Positions 36,049 through 45,391 of a DNA stretch of 64,000 bases are shown here, in pieces. The first letter of the stretch is position 1; each line of letters opens with the position of its first letter. The stretch is from Lachnospiraceae bacterium. Its GTDB lineage: Bacteria; Bacillota; Clostridia; Lachnospirales; Lachnospiraceae. The translations under genes were made by a program, and so were the position numbers. The notes beneath the pieces were generated by a model. The model worked only from the letters and a program-made list of their open reading frames with translations. It made no database searches and was not told the origin of the DNA. The stretch lies in assembly GCA_902363135.1 (NCBI GenBank), contig CABIZF010000001.1:558001-622000 (forward strand), read 5' to 3'.

Positions 36049-36834
36049 ATGGCAAAATTTGTAGCAATTGGCGAGAGACTTTCCACTACCGCTCCGATCA
36101 TCAACAAGGCTTTCACAGAGAGAGATCCGGAGCCGATCTTAAAGAGAGCAGAGCAGCAGCTGAAGGCTGGTGCTACGTACCTTGATGTCAATATCGGACC
36201 GGCAGAGAGCGATGGCGAAGATCTGATGAAGTGGGCTGTTGAGCTTCTTCAGGGCAATTTTGACAACGTTCCGCTTGCGTTGGATACCTCCAACAAGAAA
36301 GCAATCGAGGCTGGTATTTCCGTATACAACCGTGCAAAGGGAAAGCCGATCGTAAACTCTGCAGACGCTGCAGGACGTATTGAGTACCTTGATCTGGCTG
36401 CTGCAAACGATGCAATCTGTATTGCACTTTGCAACGGTGAGGGAATTGCAAAAGACAATGATGAGCGTATGGGATACTGCCAGCTTCTGCTTGAGAGAGG
36501 TCTGGAGCATGGCATGGAAGCAGAGGATATCTGGTTCGATCCGTTATTCCTCGTTGTAAAGGGTATGCAGGACAAGCAGATGCAGGTTCTTGAGTGCATC
36601 AAGATGTTCAGCGATATGGGTCTGAACTCTACCGGTGGACTTTCCAACAACTCCAACGGTATGCCGAAGGCAATCCGTCCGATCATGGACTCTGCTCTGG
36701 TAGCAATGGCTATGATGCAGGGACTGACCTCTGCAATCGTAAACCCGAACGATCTGCGTCTGATGGAGACCATCAAGTCCTGTGACGTATTCAAGGGCAA
36801 CACCCTGTATGCAGATTCTTATCTGGAGATCTAA
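36049..36834 (+). CDS. acsE: Methyltetrahydrofolate:corrinoid/iron-sulfur protein methyltransferase
   Basis: 261-residue pterin-binding TIM barrel (MeTr) that moves the methyl group from methyl-THF to CFeSP cobalt. Visible motifs: YLDVNIGPAESD, PLALDTSN, PIVNSADA and the Asn-containing STGGLSNNSNGMP loop. AAAGGAG precedes the start. The 3' side is followed by a 405-base gap of repeats and hairpins. Confidence 0.96.
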   Translation: MAKFVAIGERLSTTAPIINKAFTERDPEPILKRAEQQLKAGATYLDVNIGPAESDGEDLMKWAVELLQGNFDNVPLALDTSNKKAIEAGISVYNRAKGKPIVNSADAAGRIEYLDLAAANDAICIALCNGEGIAKDNDERMGYCQLLLERGLEHGMEAEDIWFDPLFLVVKGMQDKQMQVLECIKMFSDMGLNSTGGLSNNSNGMPKAIRPIMDSALVAMAMMQGLTSAIVNPNDLRLMETIKSCDVFKGNTLYADSYLEI

Positions 36835-36848
36835 TTCAGATATTGCTT

Positions 36849-36916
36849 GAACGCAGTCGCTTCGCGATCTGCGTTCATGAGCAAGTAGCGAAGCGGATTG
36901 CGAATGTCCGCTTTAC
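36849..36916 (+). repeat. Dispersed hairpin repeat, modules A and B
   Basis: Module A (36849-36894) begins with the arms GAACGCAG and CTGCGTTC around a 12-base centre, then ATGAGCAAGTAGCGAAGC. Module B (36893-36916) is GCGGATTGCGAATGTCCGC plus TTTAC. Compared with 43531-43558, the hairpin of module A is exactly inverted while the tail stays in the same orientation. Confidence 0.75.
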
Positions 36917-37032
36917 TGCCTATGTATTTTACGCCTTTGGTGCTGCAGGGTACAAAAGACGTAATGTGGGGGGGAAGCGCCCACAGATCTGTCGCGAAGC
37001 GGTTGCATTCGCTGACATGATAACATGAAGAG

Positions 37033-37101
37033 AAAGGGCTGCTGCAGACATGTGAATCATCAGAATTGTTTTCTGAAAATTACGGTCTGTAGCAGCCCTT
37101 T
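37033..37101 (+). terminator. 17-pair hairpin after acsE
   Basis: AAAGGGCTGCTGCAGAC (37033-37049) pairs with GTCTGTAGCAGCCCTTT (37085-37101), with one G-T pair. The tail is not T-rich, so it may be a partial terminator or processing site between acsE and acsV. The rest of the gap (36917-37239) has smaller dyads, for example GTGGG/CCCAC near 36966, and no gene. Confidence 0.55.
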
Positions 37102-37239
37102 ACAGCAGATCCTGCAAGGCTAATCCAGTCTGGCAGGACCATTCGTTTATTGCGCGAAGAAAGACTGCAGAATATCAGAAGGGCAGCCGGATTATCGGAA
37201 GCTGTCCATCCCGGCATATTGCGTGCAGAAAGGAAGACT

Positions 37240-39168
37240 ATGTTTAAAGTTACATTCAGATTTGAAAATGGCAGTGCTGTGGAAGCGTTTGCCGCAGAAG
37301 GGGAGAACCTTCTCGAGGTGGCACGGAAGACGAATGTTGCCATCGATGCACCGTGCTCTGGAAATGCAGCCTGCGGAAAGTGTAGAGTAAAGCTTTTAAA
37401 GGGAGAGCTGGATTCCCAGCAGACCCTTCATATTACCGATGAAGAGTACGCACAGGGCTGGAGGTTGTCCTGTGTCAGTAAGGTAATCGCAGATGTGGAA
37501 GTAGAAGTACCGGATATCGCGTCTGCATATAAGAGCAGAATGAAGGTAGCGGACCTGGATTCTGCAAAGGAGATTGAGATTTTTGAGCGGACAAAAGCGG
37601 ATGTGGAAGAGGCCGGTATCGTGTTTAAAAACGATATGGATGTCATCCGCGTGACCATGAACGAGCCGACACTGGACGATACCATGCCGGATCTGGAGCG
37701 CCTGACCTGGGCAGTGGAGAAGGTCTGCGGCACGGAGCGTGTAAAGGTTCCGTTTACAGTTATGAAAAATATGGCGGAAACGCTGAGAAAATATAAATTT
37801 GATGTGCAGTGTGTCATTAGAAGAGGCAAAGATAAGGTCGAAGTGCTTGATATCCTCGGATTGGATGAGGACGTCAGGGTATGTGGCCTTGCAGTGGATA
37901 TTGGAACGACCTCTGTGGCGGCGCTGATTATTGATATGCAGACCGGAACCATACTGGCAAAGGCATCCACCGGAAACGGGCAGATTCGATACGGAGCAGA
38001 TGTAATTAACCGTATTATCGAGGCGGTAAAGCCGGGTGGCAGGAAAAAGCTGCAGGATGCAATTGTAAAAGAGACCCTGAATCCATTGATTGCTGAGATG
38101 TGTGCGGCATCGAAGATCAAGGCGAGCCATATTTACCGGATGTGCGTAGCCGGGAATACGACAATGAATCATCTTCTGGTTGGGGTATATTCCGATCCGA
38201 TCCGGATGGAACCATATATTCCGACGTTTTATGAGACGACAAATGTTCATGCACAGGATCTTGGCATTCATATTTTCCCACATGCACGTATCATTATGGC
38301 TCCGAATATTGGTAGCTATGTCGGAGGTGATATCACAGCAGGTACTTTTGCCAGCTGCATCTGGAACCGTCCGACGATGTCGCTCTTTATTGACCTTGGT
38401 ACGAACGGAGAGCTGGTGTTTGGAAATGGAGAGTTTATGATGAGCTGTGCCTGCTCAGCAGGACCGGCCTTCGAGGGCGGAGATATCAGCTGCGGTATGC
38501 GTGCGACGGATGGCGCGATCGAGGCATGTTCCATTGACAAGGAGACGATGGAGCCAACATTATCCATCATCGGAGATCCGGGGCAGAAGGCCGTCGGTGT
38601 CTGCGGTTCCGGTATCATTGATTTGATCAGTGAGCTGTTCCGCTGCGGGATTATCAATCCAAAGGGCAAATTTGTCCGGGAGGGAAAACGTGTCCGCTTT
38701 GATAAATATGGAATGGGCAGCTATGTTATTGTATTTCAGGAGGATGCGGCATCGGTGAAGGATGTTGAAATCAATGAGGTTGATATTGATAATTTCATCC
38801 GTGCCAAGGGCGCAATTTTCTCTGCAATCCGTGTGATGCTGAATTCGCTTGATTTTACGGTAGATATGATTGACGATGTATATGTGGCCGGAGGAATCGG
38901 AAGTGGCATTAACATGCAGAATGCAGTTAATATCGGCATGTTCCCGGATATTCCGATCGAGAAGTTCCATTATATCGGAAACTCTTCGCTGTCGGGCTCC
39001 TATATCATGCTGTTGTCCAATCAGGCTGAGGAGAAGGTAACGGAGATCGCACATAACATGACATATCTGGAACTCTCCAATGAGCCGACCTATATGGATG
39101 AATTTGTGGCATCCTGCTTCCTTCCGCACACGGATGCATCCCTGTTTCCGCGACTGACTTTTAAGTAA
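37240..39168 (+). CDS. acsV: Reductive activator of corrinoid iron-sulfur protein (RACo)
   Basis: 642 residues. N-terminal [2Fe-2S] ferredoxin domain (CSGNAACGKCRVKL and, later, LSCVS), a linker, then an ASKHA-type ATPase region with GLAVDIGTTSVAALIID and FIDLGTNGELV. RACo uses ATP to reduce Co(II) of CFeSP back to Co(I) after accidental oxidation. Start at 37240 follows AGAAAGGAAG; the longer frame from 37150 crosses a hairpin and lacks a site. DUF4445-type C-terminal region. Confidence 0.93.
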   Translation: MFKVTFRFENGSAVEAFAAEGENLLEVARKTNVAIDAPCSGNAACGKCRVKLLKGELDSQQTLHITDEEYAQGWRLSCVSKVIADVEVEVPDIASAYKSRMKVADLDSAKEIEIFERTKADVEEAGIVFKNDMDVIRVTMNEPTLDDTMPDLERLTWAVEKVCGTERVKVPFTVMKNMAETLRKYKFDVQCVIRRGKDKVEVLDILGLDEDVRVCGLAVDIGTTSVAALIIDMQTGTILAKASTGNGQIRYGADVINRIIEAVKPGGRKKLQDAIVKETLNPLIAEMCAASKIKASHIYRMCVAGNTTMNHLLVGVYSDPIRMEPYIPTFYETTNVHAQDLGIHIFPHARIIMAPNIGSYVGGDITAGTFASCIWNRPTMSLFIDLGTNGELVFGNGEFMMSCACSAGPAFEGGDISCGMRATDGAIEACSIDKETMEPTLSIIGDPGQKAVGVCGSGIIDLISELFRCGIINPKGKFVREGKRVRFDKYGMGSYVIVFQEDAASVKDVEINEVDIDNFIRAKGAIFSAIRVMLNSLDFTVDMIDDVYVAGGIGSGINMQNAVNIGMFPDIPIEKFHYIGNSSLSGSYIMLLSNQAEEKVTEIAHNMTYLELSNEPTYMDEFVASCFLPHTDASLFPRLTFK

Positions 39169-39311
39169 AGAAAGAGCTGATCAGCGAATTGGGAAACAGT
39201 AGCCAGGTGGTTATAGCAATCCTTTAATCCAGCCCATCAGAGTGTGAAATCCTGCTGAACTGTCTTAAATGCATTGTTTACGAGGATCGCTATAGAAGAA
39301 AGGATAGAAGA

Positions 39312-39947
39312 ATGGAAATCGAAAAGAACAACAACAAAGAGCTGGTGCCTCTTGAGCATTATCTTGAAGAGTATGCGAAGGCGGATCCGGCAGAGATCAG
39401 CAGACGAACCGGTATGCCGTATGATGCCGAAAAGCATCAGTTTACCGTGCATTTTTTTGGACGCAGCTACGCGGTGGGATATCCGGAATTTACCGTACAG
39501 CCGCTGAATGAAGCGTATGCATTTGATGCGCTCTCAACGATGAATCCGGCAAAGATTCTGGTCGTGCGTTTTCTTCTTGAAAGTGCGGCGACACAGGGAA
39601 CCGGAAAATTTCTTACTTATCGTGAGGTGCCCTGGGGCGAGGTATATTACCGTCAGTTTAACGGCCGCTGTATGCTACGGCTGGCATATGGATTTGGAAA
39701 TAAGCTGGATGCGTTCAGAAAAGCGATGGAGACTATGCATGCAGAGCCGGTAAAGGCGGCGGATGTGGCATATCAAGTGGAAGTATTTCCGGGCTACTTT
39801 GTACAGTTTCTTCTGTGGGAAGGGGACGAAGAATTTGCCCCGTCTTCCCAGATTCTGTTCAGTGATAATTTTCCGGCCGGATTTCATGCGGAGGATCTCG
39901 TTGTTGTCTGCGATGTCCTTATTACGATTCTGAAAAATCTGCAATAA
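39312..39947 (+). CDS. DUF3786 protein of unknown function in the acs cluster
   Basis: 211 residues, soluble, no cysteine motif of note (one Cys in GRCMLRL and one in VVVCDV). The pattern HFFGRSYAVGYPEF, LLESAATQGTGKFLTYREVPWGE, and a C-terminal GDEEFAPSSQILFSDNFPAGFHAEDL is that of DUF3786, a family I associate with anaerobes that have C1-corrinoid metabolism. It sits between acsV and fhs, so a role in corrinoid handling or cluster maturation is a guess from position only. AGAAAGGA precedes the start. Confidence 0.75.
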   Translation: MEIEKNNNKELVPLEHYLEEYAKADPAEISRRTGMPYDAEKHQFTVHFFGRSYAVGYPEFTVQPLNEAYAFDALSTMNPAKILVVRFLLESAATQGTGKFLTYREVPWGEVYYRQFNGRCMLRLAYGFGNKLDAFRKAMETMHAEPVKAADVAYQVEVFPGYFVQFLLWEGDEEFAPSSQILFSDNFPAGFHAEDLVVVCDVLITILKNLQ

Positions 39948-40034
39948 GCGAATACTCAGACAGGAATTCAGTTCTGGTATGGTAAAACAGCAACAAAATT
40001 TACAATGAATTGTGTAAGAAAACAGAATTAAGTA

Positions 40035-40063
40035 TTGAAATTGGACAGTTTTTATCATATGAT
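40035..40063 (+). promoter_or_regulatory. Internal promoter for fhs-fchA-folD
   Basis: TTGAAA (40035-40040), 17-base spacer, TATGAT (40058-40063). It lets the folate branch be transcribed apart from the carbonyl branch. I looked for a tetrahydrofolate riboswitch in the leader and did not find one. Confidence 0.7.
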
Positions 40064-40134
40064 AGAGATAAAAGGGGCAAAGACTGCCCATTCGCAAAGG
40101 AAAAGTATTCCGCTGCGGGAAAGGAGAATTTTCA

Positions 40135-41820
40135 ATGGGATTCAAGACAGATATTGAAATTGCACAGGAAACGACAATGTCTCCGATTACGGAGATTGCT
40201 GCAAAGGCAGGTATTGAGGCAAAGTACCTTGAGCAGTACGGTAATTACAAGGCAAAGATTGACTATAATCTTTTAAGAGAGACAGACAAAAAGGATGGCA
40301 AGCTGATCCTTGTAACGGCGATCAATCCGACACCGGCAGGAGAAGGAAAGACGACGACGACGGTAGGTCTGGCAGATGGTATGCAGAAGCTTGGTAAAAA
40401 TGTTATGGTAGCACTCCGTGAGCCGTCCCTCGGACCGGTATTCGGTGTAAAGGGCGGAGCAGCAGGCGGCGGATATGCACAGGTCGTTCCGATGGAGGAT
40501 ATCAACCTGCACTTCACCGGTGACTTCCATGCGATCGGCGCAGCAAATAACCTTCTTGCAGCAATGATCGACAACCACATTTACCAGGGCAACGAGCTGA
40601 ACATCGACCCGAGAAAGATCACCTGGAGAAGATGCGTGGATATGAACGACCGTCAGCTTCGTTTTGTAGTAGACGGCCTTGGCGGAAAGACCAACGGTAT
40701 GCCGAGAGAGGATGGTTACGATATCACGGTTGCATCTGAGATCATGGCAGTCCTTTGCCTGGCAAATGACATTACAGACCTGAAGAAGCGTCTGGCAAAT
40801 ATCATTATTGGATATACATATGGAAAAGTTTCCGAGCAGAAGCCGGTTACCGCAGGTGACCTTCATGCAGAGGGTGCAATGTGTGCACTTCTGAAGGATG
40901 CCCTGAAGCCGAACCTCGTACAGACACTGGAGCATGTTCCGGCGATCGTACACGGCGGACCGTTCGCAAATATCGCACATGGATGTAACTCCGTTATCGC
41001 AACGAAGATGGCTCTGAAGCTTGGTGATTATGCGATCACAGAGGCAGGCTTCGGTGCAGATCTCGGTGCGGAGAAATTCCTCGACATCAAGTGCCGTATG
41101 GCGGGACTGAAGCCGAGCGCAGTTGTCATCGTGGCGACTGTTCGTGCACTGAAGTACAATGGCGGCGTTCCGAAGGCAGACCTGAACAATGAGAATCTGG
41201 AAGCACTTGAGAAGGGCATTCCGAACCTTCTGAAGCACGTTTCCAATATCAAGAATGTATACAAGCTTCCGTGTGTCGTTGCGATCAATGCATTCCCGAC
41301 TGATACGAAGGCAGAGCTTGACTTTGTAGAGTCCAAGTGCAGAGAGCTTGGCGTAAATGTAGCACTGTCTGAAGTATGGGCAAAGGGCGGCGAAGGCGGC
41401 ATCAAGCTCGCAGAGGAAGTCATCCGTCTGTGCGAGGAGCCGAATGATTTCGCTTACAGCTATGAGCTGGAAGGCACGATTGAGGAGAAGATCAATCAGA
41501 TTGTACAGAAGATTTACGGCGGCAAGAAGGCAGTTCTGACTGCAAACGCGCAGAAGCAGGCAAAGCAGCTCGAGGCTATGGGCTATGGCAGCTGTCCGAT
41601 CTGCATGGCAAAGACGCAGTACTCCCTGACAGACGATCAGACGAAGCTCGGCGCACCGACCGATTTTGAGGTAACTGTCCGCAACCTGAAGGTTTCCGCA
41701 GGTGCAGGCTTTATCGTAGCGCTGACCGGCGAGATCATGACGATGCCGGGTCTGCCGAAGCGTCCGGCTGCAGAGCGGATCGATGTAGACGAGACCGGTA
41801 AGATTTCCGGACTGTTCTAA
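40135..41820 (+). CDS. fhs: Formate-tetrahydrofolate ligase
   Basis: 561 residues. ATP-dependent formation of 10-formyl-THF, first folate step of the methyl branch. P-loop [41 protein letters not shown] and [13 protein letters not shown] are diagnostic. AAAGGAG upstream. Codon bias indicates strong expression. Confidence 0.98.
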   Translation: MGFKTDIEIAQETTMSPITEIAAKAGIEAKYLEQYGNYKAKIDYNLLRETDKKDGKLILVTAINPTPAGEGKTTTTVGLADGMQKLGKNVMVALREPSLGPVFGVKGGAAGGGYAQVVPMEDINLHFTGDFHAIGAANNLLAAMIDNHIYQGNELNIDPRKITWRRCVDMNDRQLRFVVDGLGGKTNGMPREDGYDITVASEIMAVLCLANDITDLKKRLANIIIGYTYGKVSEQKPVTAGDLHAEGAMCALLKDALKPNLVQTLEHVPAIVHGGPFANIAHGCNSVIATKMALKLGDYAITEAGFGADLGAEKFLDIKCRMAGLKPSAVVIVATVRALKYNGGVPKADLNNENLEALEKGIPNLLKHVSNIKNVYKLPCVVAINAFPTDTKAELDFVESKCRELGVNVALSEVWAKGGEGGIKLAEEVIRLCEEPNDFAYSYELEGTIEEKINQIVQKIYGGKKAVLTANAQKQAKQLEAMGYGSCPICMAKTQYSLTDDQTKLGAPTDFEVTVRNLKVSAGAGFIVALTGEIMTMPGLPKRPAAERIDVDETGKISGLF

Positions 41821-41832
41821 GTCAGAATGGAT

Positions 41833-41866
41833 ATTCGGAAGGGGATATTACCCCTTCCGAATTTGT
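41833..41866 (+). terminator. Perfect hairpin after fhs
   Basis: ATTCGGAAGGGG (41833-41844) with CCCCTTCCGAAT (41851-41862), loop ATATTA, followed by TTGTG. The tail is weak, so read-through to fchA is expected. The rest of the gap before fchA holds no gene. Confidence 0.6.
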
Positions 41867-42008
41867 GAGATTTATATTGCTACAGCATCGGCGGCTTTGA
41901 GTAGAAAGTGTTCGCTTCTTGCCATTTTTCAGATCGATTTTTCTGAGAAGAAGGCATAGAAATGGCACTGAGTCGTTTGGATGTGAAAAGATCAAGGAGG
42001 ATAATGAT

Positions 42009-42638
42009 ATGGGTTTTTCAACCGTACCATGTAATGAATTTGTAGAAGTACTGGCTTCTAAGGCTCCGGTTCCGGGCGGCGGCGGAGCGTCTGCACTCGT
42101 AGGCGCGATTGGCACCGCACTCGGAAATATGGTAGGCAGCCTGACAGTCGGCAAGAAGAAATATGCAGAAGTAGAAGCGGAGATGTACGAGCTCAAGGCA
42201 AAATGCGATAAGTTGCAGGCAGAACTGCTGCAGCTCATCGAGCGTGATGCAGAGGTGTTTGAGCCGCTCTCCAAGGCATATGGCATGCCGCGTGCGACGG
42301 AAGAGGAGAAGGCAGAGAAGGCCCGCGTAATGGAAATCGTCCTGAAGGATGCCTGCGCGGTTCCGATGGAGATCATGGAGAAGTGCTGTGAGGCCATTGA
42401 TGTGATCAAAGAATTTGCGGCAAAGGGTTCTGCACTGGCGATCAGTGATGCAGGTGTTGGCGCAGCTTTCTGCAAGGCAGCTCTTCAGGGAGCCAGCCTA
42501 AATGTATACATCAATACGAAGTCTATGGCGAATAAGGAATACGCAGCAGAGCTGAATGCAAAGGCAGATGCAATGCTGGATAAGTATGTCCCGATGGCAG
42601 AGGAGATTTTCCAGAGTGTACTCGGAAGACTCAAATAA
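42009..42638 (+). CDS. fchA: Methenyltetrahydrofolate cyclohydrolase
   Basis: 209-residue FTCD-C/FchA-type protein, hydrolyses or forms methenyl-THF. Motif APVPGGGGASALVGAIGTAL near the N-terminus is typical. Start at 42009 has AAGGAGG; the in-frame start at 41919 does not. FolD, next, usually has cyclohydrolase activity too, so the two may overlap in function or FolD may act mainly as dehydrogenase. Confidence 0.93.
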   Translation: MGFSTVPCNEFVEVLASKAPVPGGGGASALVGAIGTALGNMVGSLTVGKKKYAEVEAEMYELKAKCDKLQAELLQLIERDAEVFEPLSKAYGMPRATEEEKAEKARVMEIVLKDACAVPMEIMEKCCEAIDVIKEFAAKGSALAISDAGVGAAFCKAALQGASLNVYINTKSMANKEYAAELNAKADAMLDKYVPMAEEIFQSVLGRLK

Positions 42639-42662
42639 CAGGAAGTAAAAGGAGAAAGAATC

Positions 42663-43517
42663 ATGGCAAAACAGTTACTTGGAAAAGAAGTTACCGCAGC
42701 TTTAAATGAGCGGATCAAGGCAAAGGTTGCTGAGCTGGAAGCAAAGGGTGTAAAGCCGACGCTTGGCATTATTCGTGTCGGCGAGAACGAGAGTGATATT
42801 TCCTATGAAAGAGGTGCAACAAAGCGTTGTGAGACCCTTGGCGTTGCATGCGAGAAGATTCTGCTTCCGGCTGATGTATCACAGGAAGAGCTTCTGAAGG
42901 TAATCGATGATGTAAATAAGAACGATGCGATCCACGGCGTACTGCTGTTCCGTCCGCTTCCGAAGCATCTGAATCAGAGTGTGATCGAGAATGCACTGGA
43001 TCCGGCAAAGGATGTAGACTGCATGACTGACGGATCCATGTCCGGAGTATTTACCGGAAAGCCGATCGGTTTCCCGCCGTGCACACCGCAGGCATGCATG
43101 GAGATACTGGATCACTACGGAATCGACTGCACCGGTAAGAAAGCCGTTGTCATCGGCAGAAGCCTTGTTGTCGGCAAACCGGCAGCAATGATGCTGATTA
43201 AGAAAAATGCGACTGTTACTGTTTGCCACACAAAGACGGTCGATATGCCGTCTGTAGCAAGAGAGGCAGATATCATCATTGTAGCAGCAGGCCGCGCAGG
43301 TGTGGTTGGAGCAGAGTATGTAAAGCCGGGCCAGACTGTCATTGATGTCGGAATTAACGTAAATGCAGAGGGTAAGCTTTGCGGTGACGTTGATTACGCA
43401 GCAGTAGAGCCGATCGTAGATGCGATCACTCCGGTTCCGGGTGGTGTAGGAAGCGTTACGACTTCTGTACTGGTAAGTCACGTTGTAGATGCAGCTGCCA
43501 AGAAAGCGGGACTGTAA
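42663..43517 (+). CDS. folD: Methylenetetrahydrofolate dehydrogenase/cyclohydrolase FolD
   Basis: 284 residues. FolD features: active-site Tyr-x-x-x-Lys here YERGATKR, the motif GVLLFRPLPKHL, DVDCMTD, PCTPQACMEIL and the Rossmann VIGRSLVVGKPAAMMLI. Produces methylene-THF for MetF. Family cofactor may be NAD or NADP. AAAGGAGAAAG precedes it; after it come repeats and a strong terminator. Confidence 0.96.
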   Translation: MAKQLLGKEVTAALNERIKAKVAELEAKGVKPTLGIIRVGENESDISYERGATKRCETLGVACEKILLPADVSQEELLKVIDDVNKNDAIHGVLLFRPLPKHLNQSVIENALDPAKDVDCMTDGSMSGVFTGKPIGFPPCTPQACMEILDHYGIDCTGKKAVVIGRSLVVGKPAAMMLIKKNATVTVCHTKTVDMPSVAREADIIIVAAGRAGVVGAEYVKPGQTVIDVGINVNAEGKLCGDVDYAAVEPIVDAITPVPGGVGSVTTSVLVSHVVDAAAKKAGL

Positions 43518-43530
43518 TTAGAGTTGATAT

Positions 43531-43625
43531 GAACGCAGATCGCGAAGCGACTGCGTTCATGAGCAAGTAGCGAAGCTAGGCCCTGTCAGCAGAGCTGCAG
43601 GGATGGATTGTGAATGTCCGCTTTA
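43531..43625 (+). repeat. Dispersed hairpin repeat, modules A, C and B
   Basis: Module A (43531-43576, arms GAACGCAG/CTGCGTTC), module C (43576-43604, CCCTG-tCAGC-aga-GCTG-CAGGG hairpin) and module B (43605-43625, GGATTGTGAATGTCCGC). Modules C and B recur nearly unchanged at 52996-53046, and A and B at 36849-36916. Confidence 0.75.
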
Positions 43626-43658
43626 TACAGAGCTGATTTTTACAGATAAAGAGAAATC

Positions 43659-43737
43659 GGTAAAAGCAAAAAAGACATGGAGCGTGATTGGGCCCGAAAG
43701 GGCGCAGTCGCAGAGCCGTGTCTTTTTTGCTTTTACC
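43659..43737. terminator. 22-pair extended hairpin, terminator after folD
   Basis: Left arm 43659-43680 (GGTAAAAGCAAAAAAGACATGG in two parts: GGTAAAAGC, AAAAAAGACATGG) pairs over 22 bases, one G-T, with 43716-43737. The inner loop contains GCCC-gaaa-GGGC. The A6/T6 tracts inside the stem make it symmetrical, so it could stop polymerases from both directions. Confidence 0.75.
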
Positions 43738-43943
43738 GCAAATATAAAATTAAACAGAATCTGAACATGGAAAAATATCGACATAAAAACCACATAAAGT
43801 TGTGAGAAAATCATCGAACCTGCACAGAAATCATGGTAAAAACTAAATAAATAATAAAAAATGCTGAAAAAAATATAAACAATGCGAACGGTTTGTGTAA
43901 TATCTGAAAAAAACTTGCGAGGTATTCCAAAATCCCGTCGTTC

Positions 43944-43972
43944 TTGACAAAGTGATTGTTTAATCATAAAAT
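43944..43972 (+). promoter_or_regulatory. Sigma-A promoter for the transporter gene
   Basis: TTGACA (43944-43949), 17-base spacer, TAAAAT (43967-43972), about 47 bases before the start codon. The preceding 200 bases are AT-rich without a gene. Confidence 0.8.
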
Positions 43973-44019
43973 AGCCCGGTGCTTAAAATATACATAATTA
44001 TAATAAGGAGGACGGGCAT

Positions 44020-45378
44020 ATGGTAGCACAGATTATAGCTGTGACATTGTTCCTGCTGATGTTTATTCTCATCATCACCGACAAGTGGGAACGACATGTG
44101 ATTACCTTAGGCTGTGCACTTCTGACGTTGGTGCTGGTATTTGGCGTTGGGATGCGTAGCATGAGTGCAATCACTGAGACTTTGAACCTGGGCAGCTTTT
44201 TCACAAAGTCGTTCTGGTACAGTGGCGGTTCATCTGCAGAGACGTCCAGTGGTATTAACTGGGAGACGATTGTATTCGTTGCAGGAATGATGATTATGGT
44301 GGAGGGAATGGCAAGAGTCGGATTTTTCCGGTGGCTTTGCATGAGACTTGCCAAGCTCGTAAAATATCAGGTCATCCCGCTGTTTCTCACATTTATGGTG
44401 CTGTCTTTCATACTGGCGATGTTTATCGACAGTATCACCGTCATCCTGTTTCTTGCAGCCGTCACAATTGAGCTGGCGCAGCTGCTGAAATTTGATCCGG
44501 TGCCGATGATTCTCTCAGAGGTGTTCTGTGCGAATCTGGGTGGTTCAGCGACGATGTGCGGTGATCCGCCAAACATCATTATCGGTACCTCACTTGGATT
44601 TTCCTTTACGGATTTTCTGACGAATACCGGTCTGATCGCAATCATTTCTCTGATCTTTGTTGTCATTTATTTTTATTTTGTATTCGGCAAAGAGCTGAGA
44701 AGAGATGCGGCAAAAAACAGCAATGCAAATCAGAACTATCCGGATCCGTCCGAGGCCATCACAGATAAGAAAGGCTTTATTATCAGCACAATTATCTTTC
44801 TTTGTGCGGTATGCCTGCTTGTGACCCATGCACAGACCGGGCTGACGGTTTCCTGCATCGGCACGGTGATTGCGATCGTGACGCTGATTGCAGCCGGAAA
44901 AGAGGGACCTGGGCTTCTGAAGAAAATCGACTATAAGACGCTGCTCTTTTTTATCGGACTGTTTGTCGTTGTCGGCGGTCTGGAGCAGACCGGTGTACTG
45001 ATTGTCATGGCAAACTTTATCGGAAATGTCAGTGACGGAAATGCGATGCTGATGCTGGCAATTATCGTGCTCGTATCGGCTGTGGCAAGTGCATTTGTCG
45101 ATAATATTCCGTTTGCGGCTACGATGATTCCGATTATCAGCTCTTTGTCTGAGACGCAGGGCGTAGCGCTCTCCATCCTTGCATGGGGTCTTGCAATGGG
45201 TACGGATATCGGAGGAAGTGCGACTCCGATTGGTGCATCTGCGAACGTAGTTGGTATTGCAACTGCGGCAAAAGAAGGTTATATTATTAAGTGGGGACGC
45301 TATTGTAAGGCAATGGCGCCTGCGACACTGATAGTAGTAGTTCTTTCTATTGCAATGATCTACGTCAGATATTTCTAA
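44020..45378 (+). CDS. SLC13/ArsB-NhaD superfamily ion transporter
   Basis: 452 residues with about 11-12 hydrophobic segments. The two repeat-end motifs GGSATMCGDPPNIIIG and FVDNIPFAATMIPI, and a third GGSATPIGASANVVGIA, are typical of ArsB/NhaD/CitM permeases. The substrate cannot be told: dicarboxylate, citrate, arsenite or Na+/H+ exchange are possible. Next to a C1-acetogenesis cluster, a sodium- or acid-related role is attractive but unproven. AAGGAGG precedes the start. Confidence 0.85.
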   Translation: MVAQIIAVTLFLLMFILIITDKWERHVITLGCALLTLVLVFGVGMRSMSAITETLNLGSFFTKSFWYSGGSSAETSSGINWETIVFVAGMMIMVEGMARVGFFRWLCMRLAKLVKYQVIPLFLTFMVLSFILAMFIDSITVILFLAAVTIELAQLLKFDPVPMILSEVFCANLGGSATMCGDPPNIIIGTSLGFSFTDFLTNTGLIAIISLIFVVIYFYFVFGKELRRDAAKNSNANQNYPDPSEAITDKKGFIISTIIFLCAVCLLVTHAQTGLTVSCIGTVIAIVTLIAAGKEGPGLLKKIDYKTLLFFIGLFVVVGGLEQTGVLIVMANFIGNVSDGNAMLMLAIIVLVSAVASAFVDNIPFAATMIPIISSLSETQGVALSILAWGLAMGTDIGGSATPIGASANVVGIATAAKEGYIIKWGRYCKAMAPATLIVVVLSIAMIYVRYF

Positions 45379-45391
45379 AGGGGGATGGCAT

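Noticed and set aside
39948..40134. Tetrahydrofolate riboswitch before fhs
   Set aside because: Looked for because of the folate genes; no matching conserved core or pseudoknot was seen.
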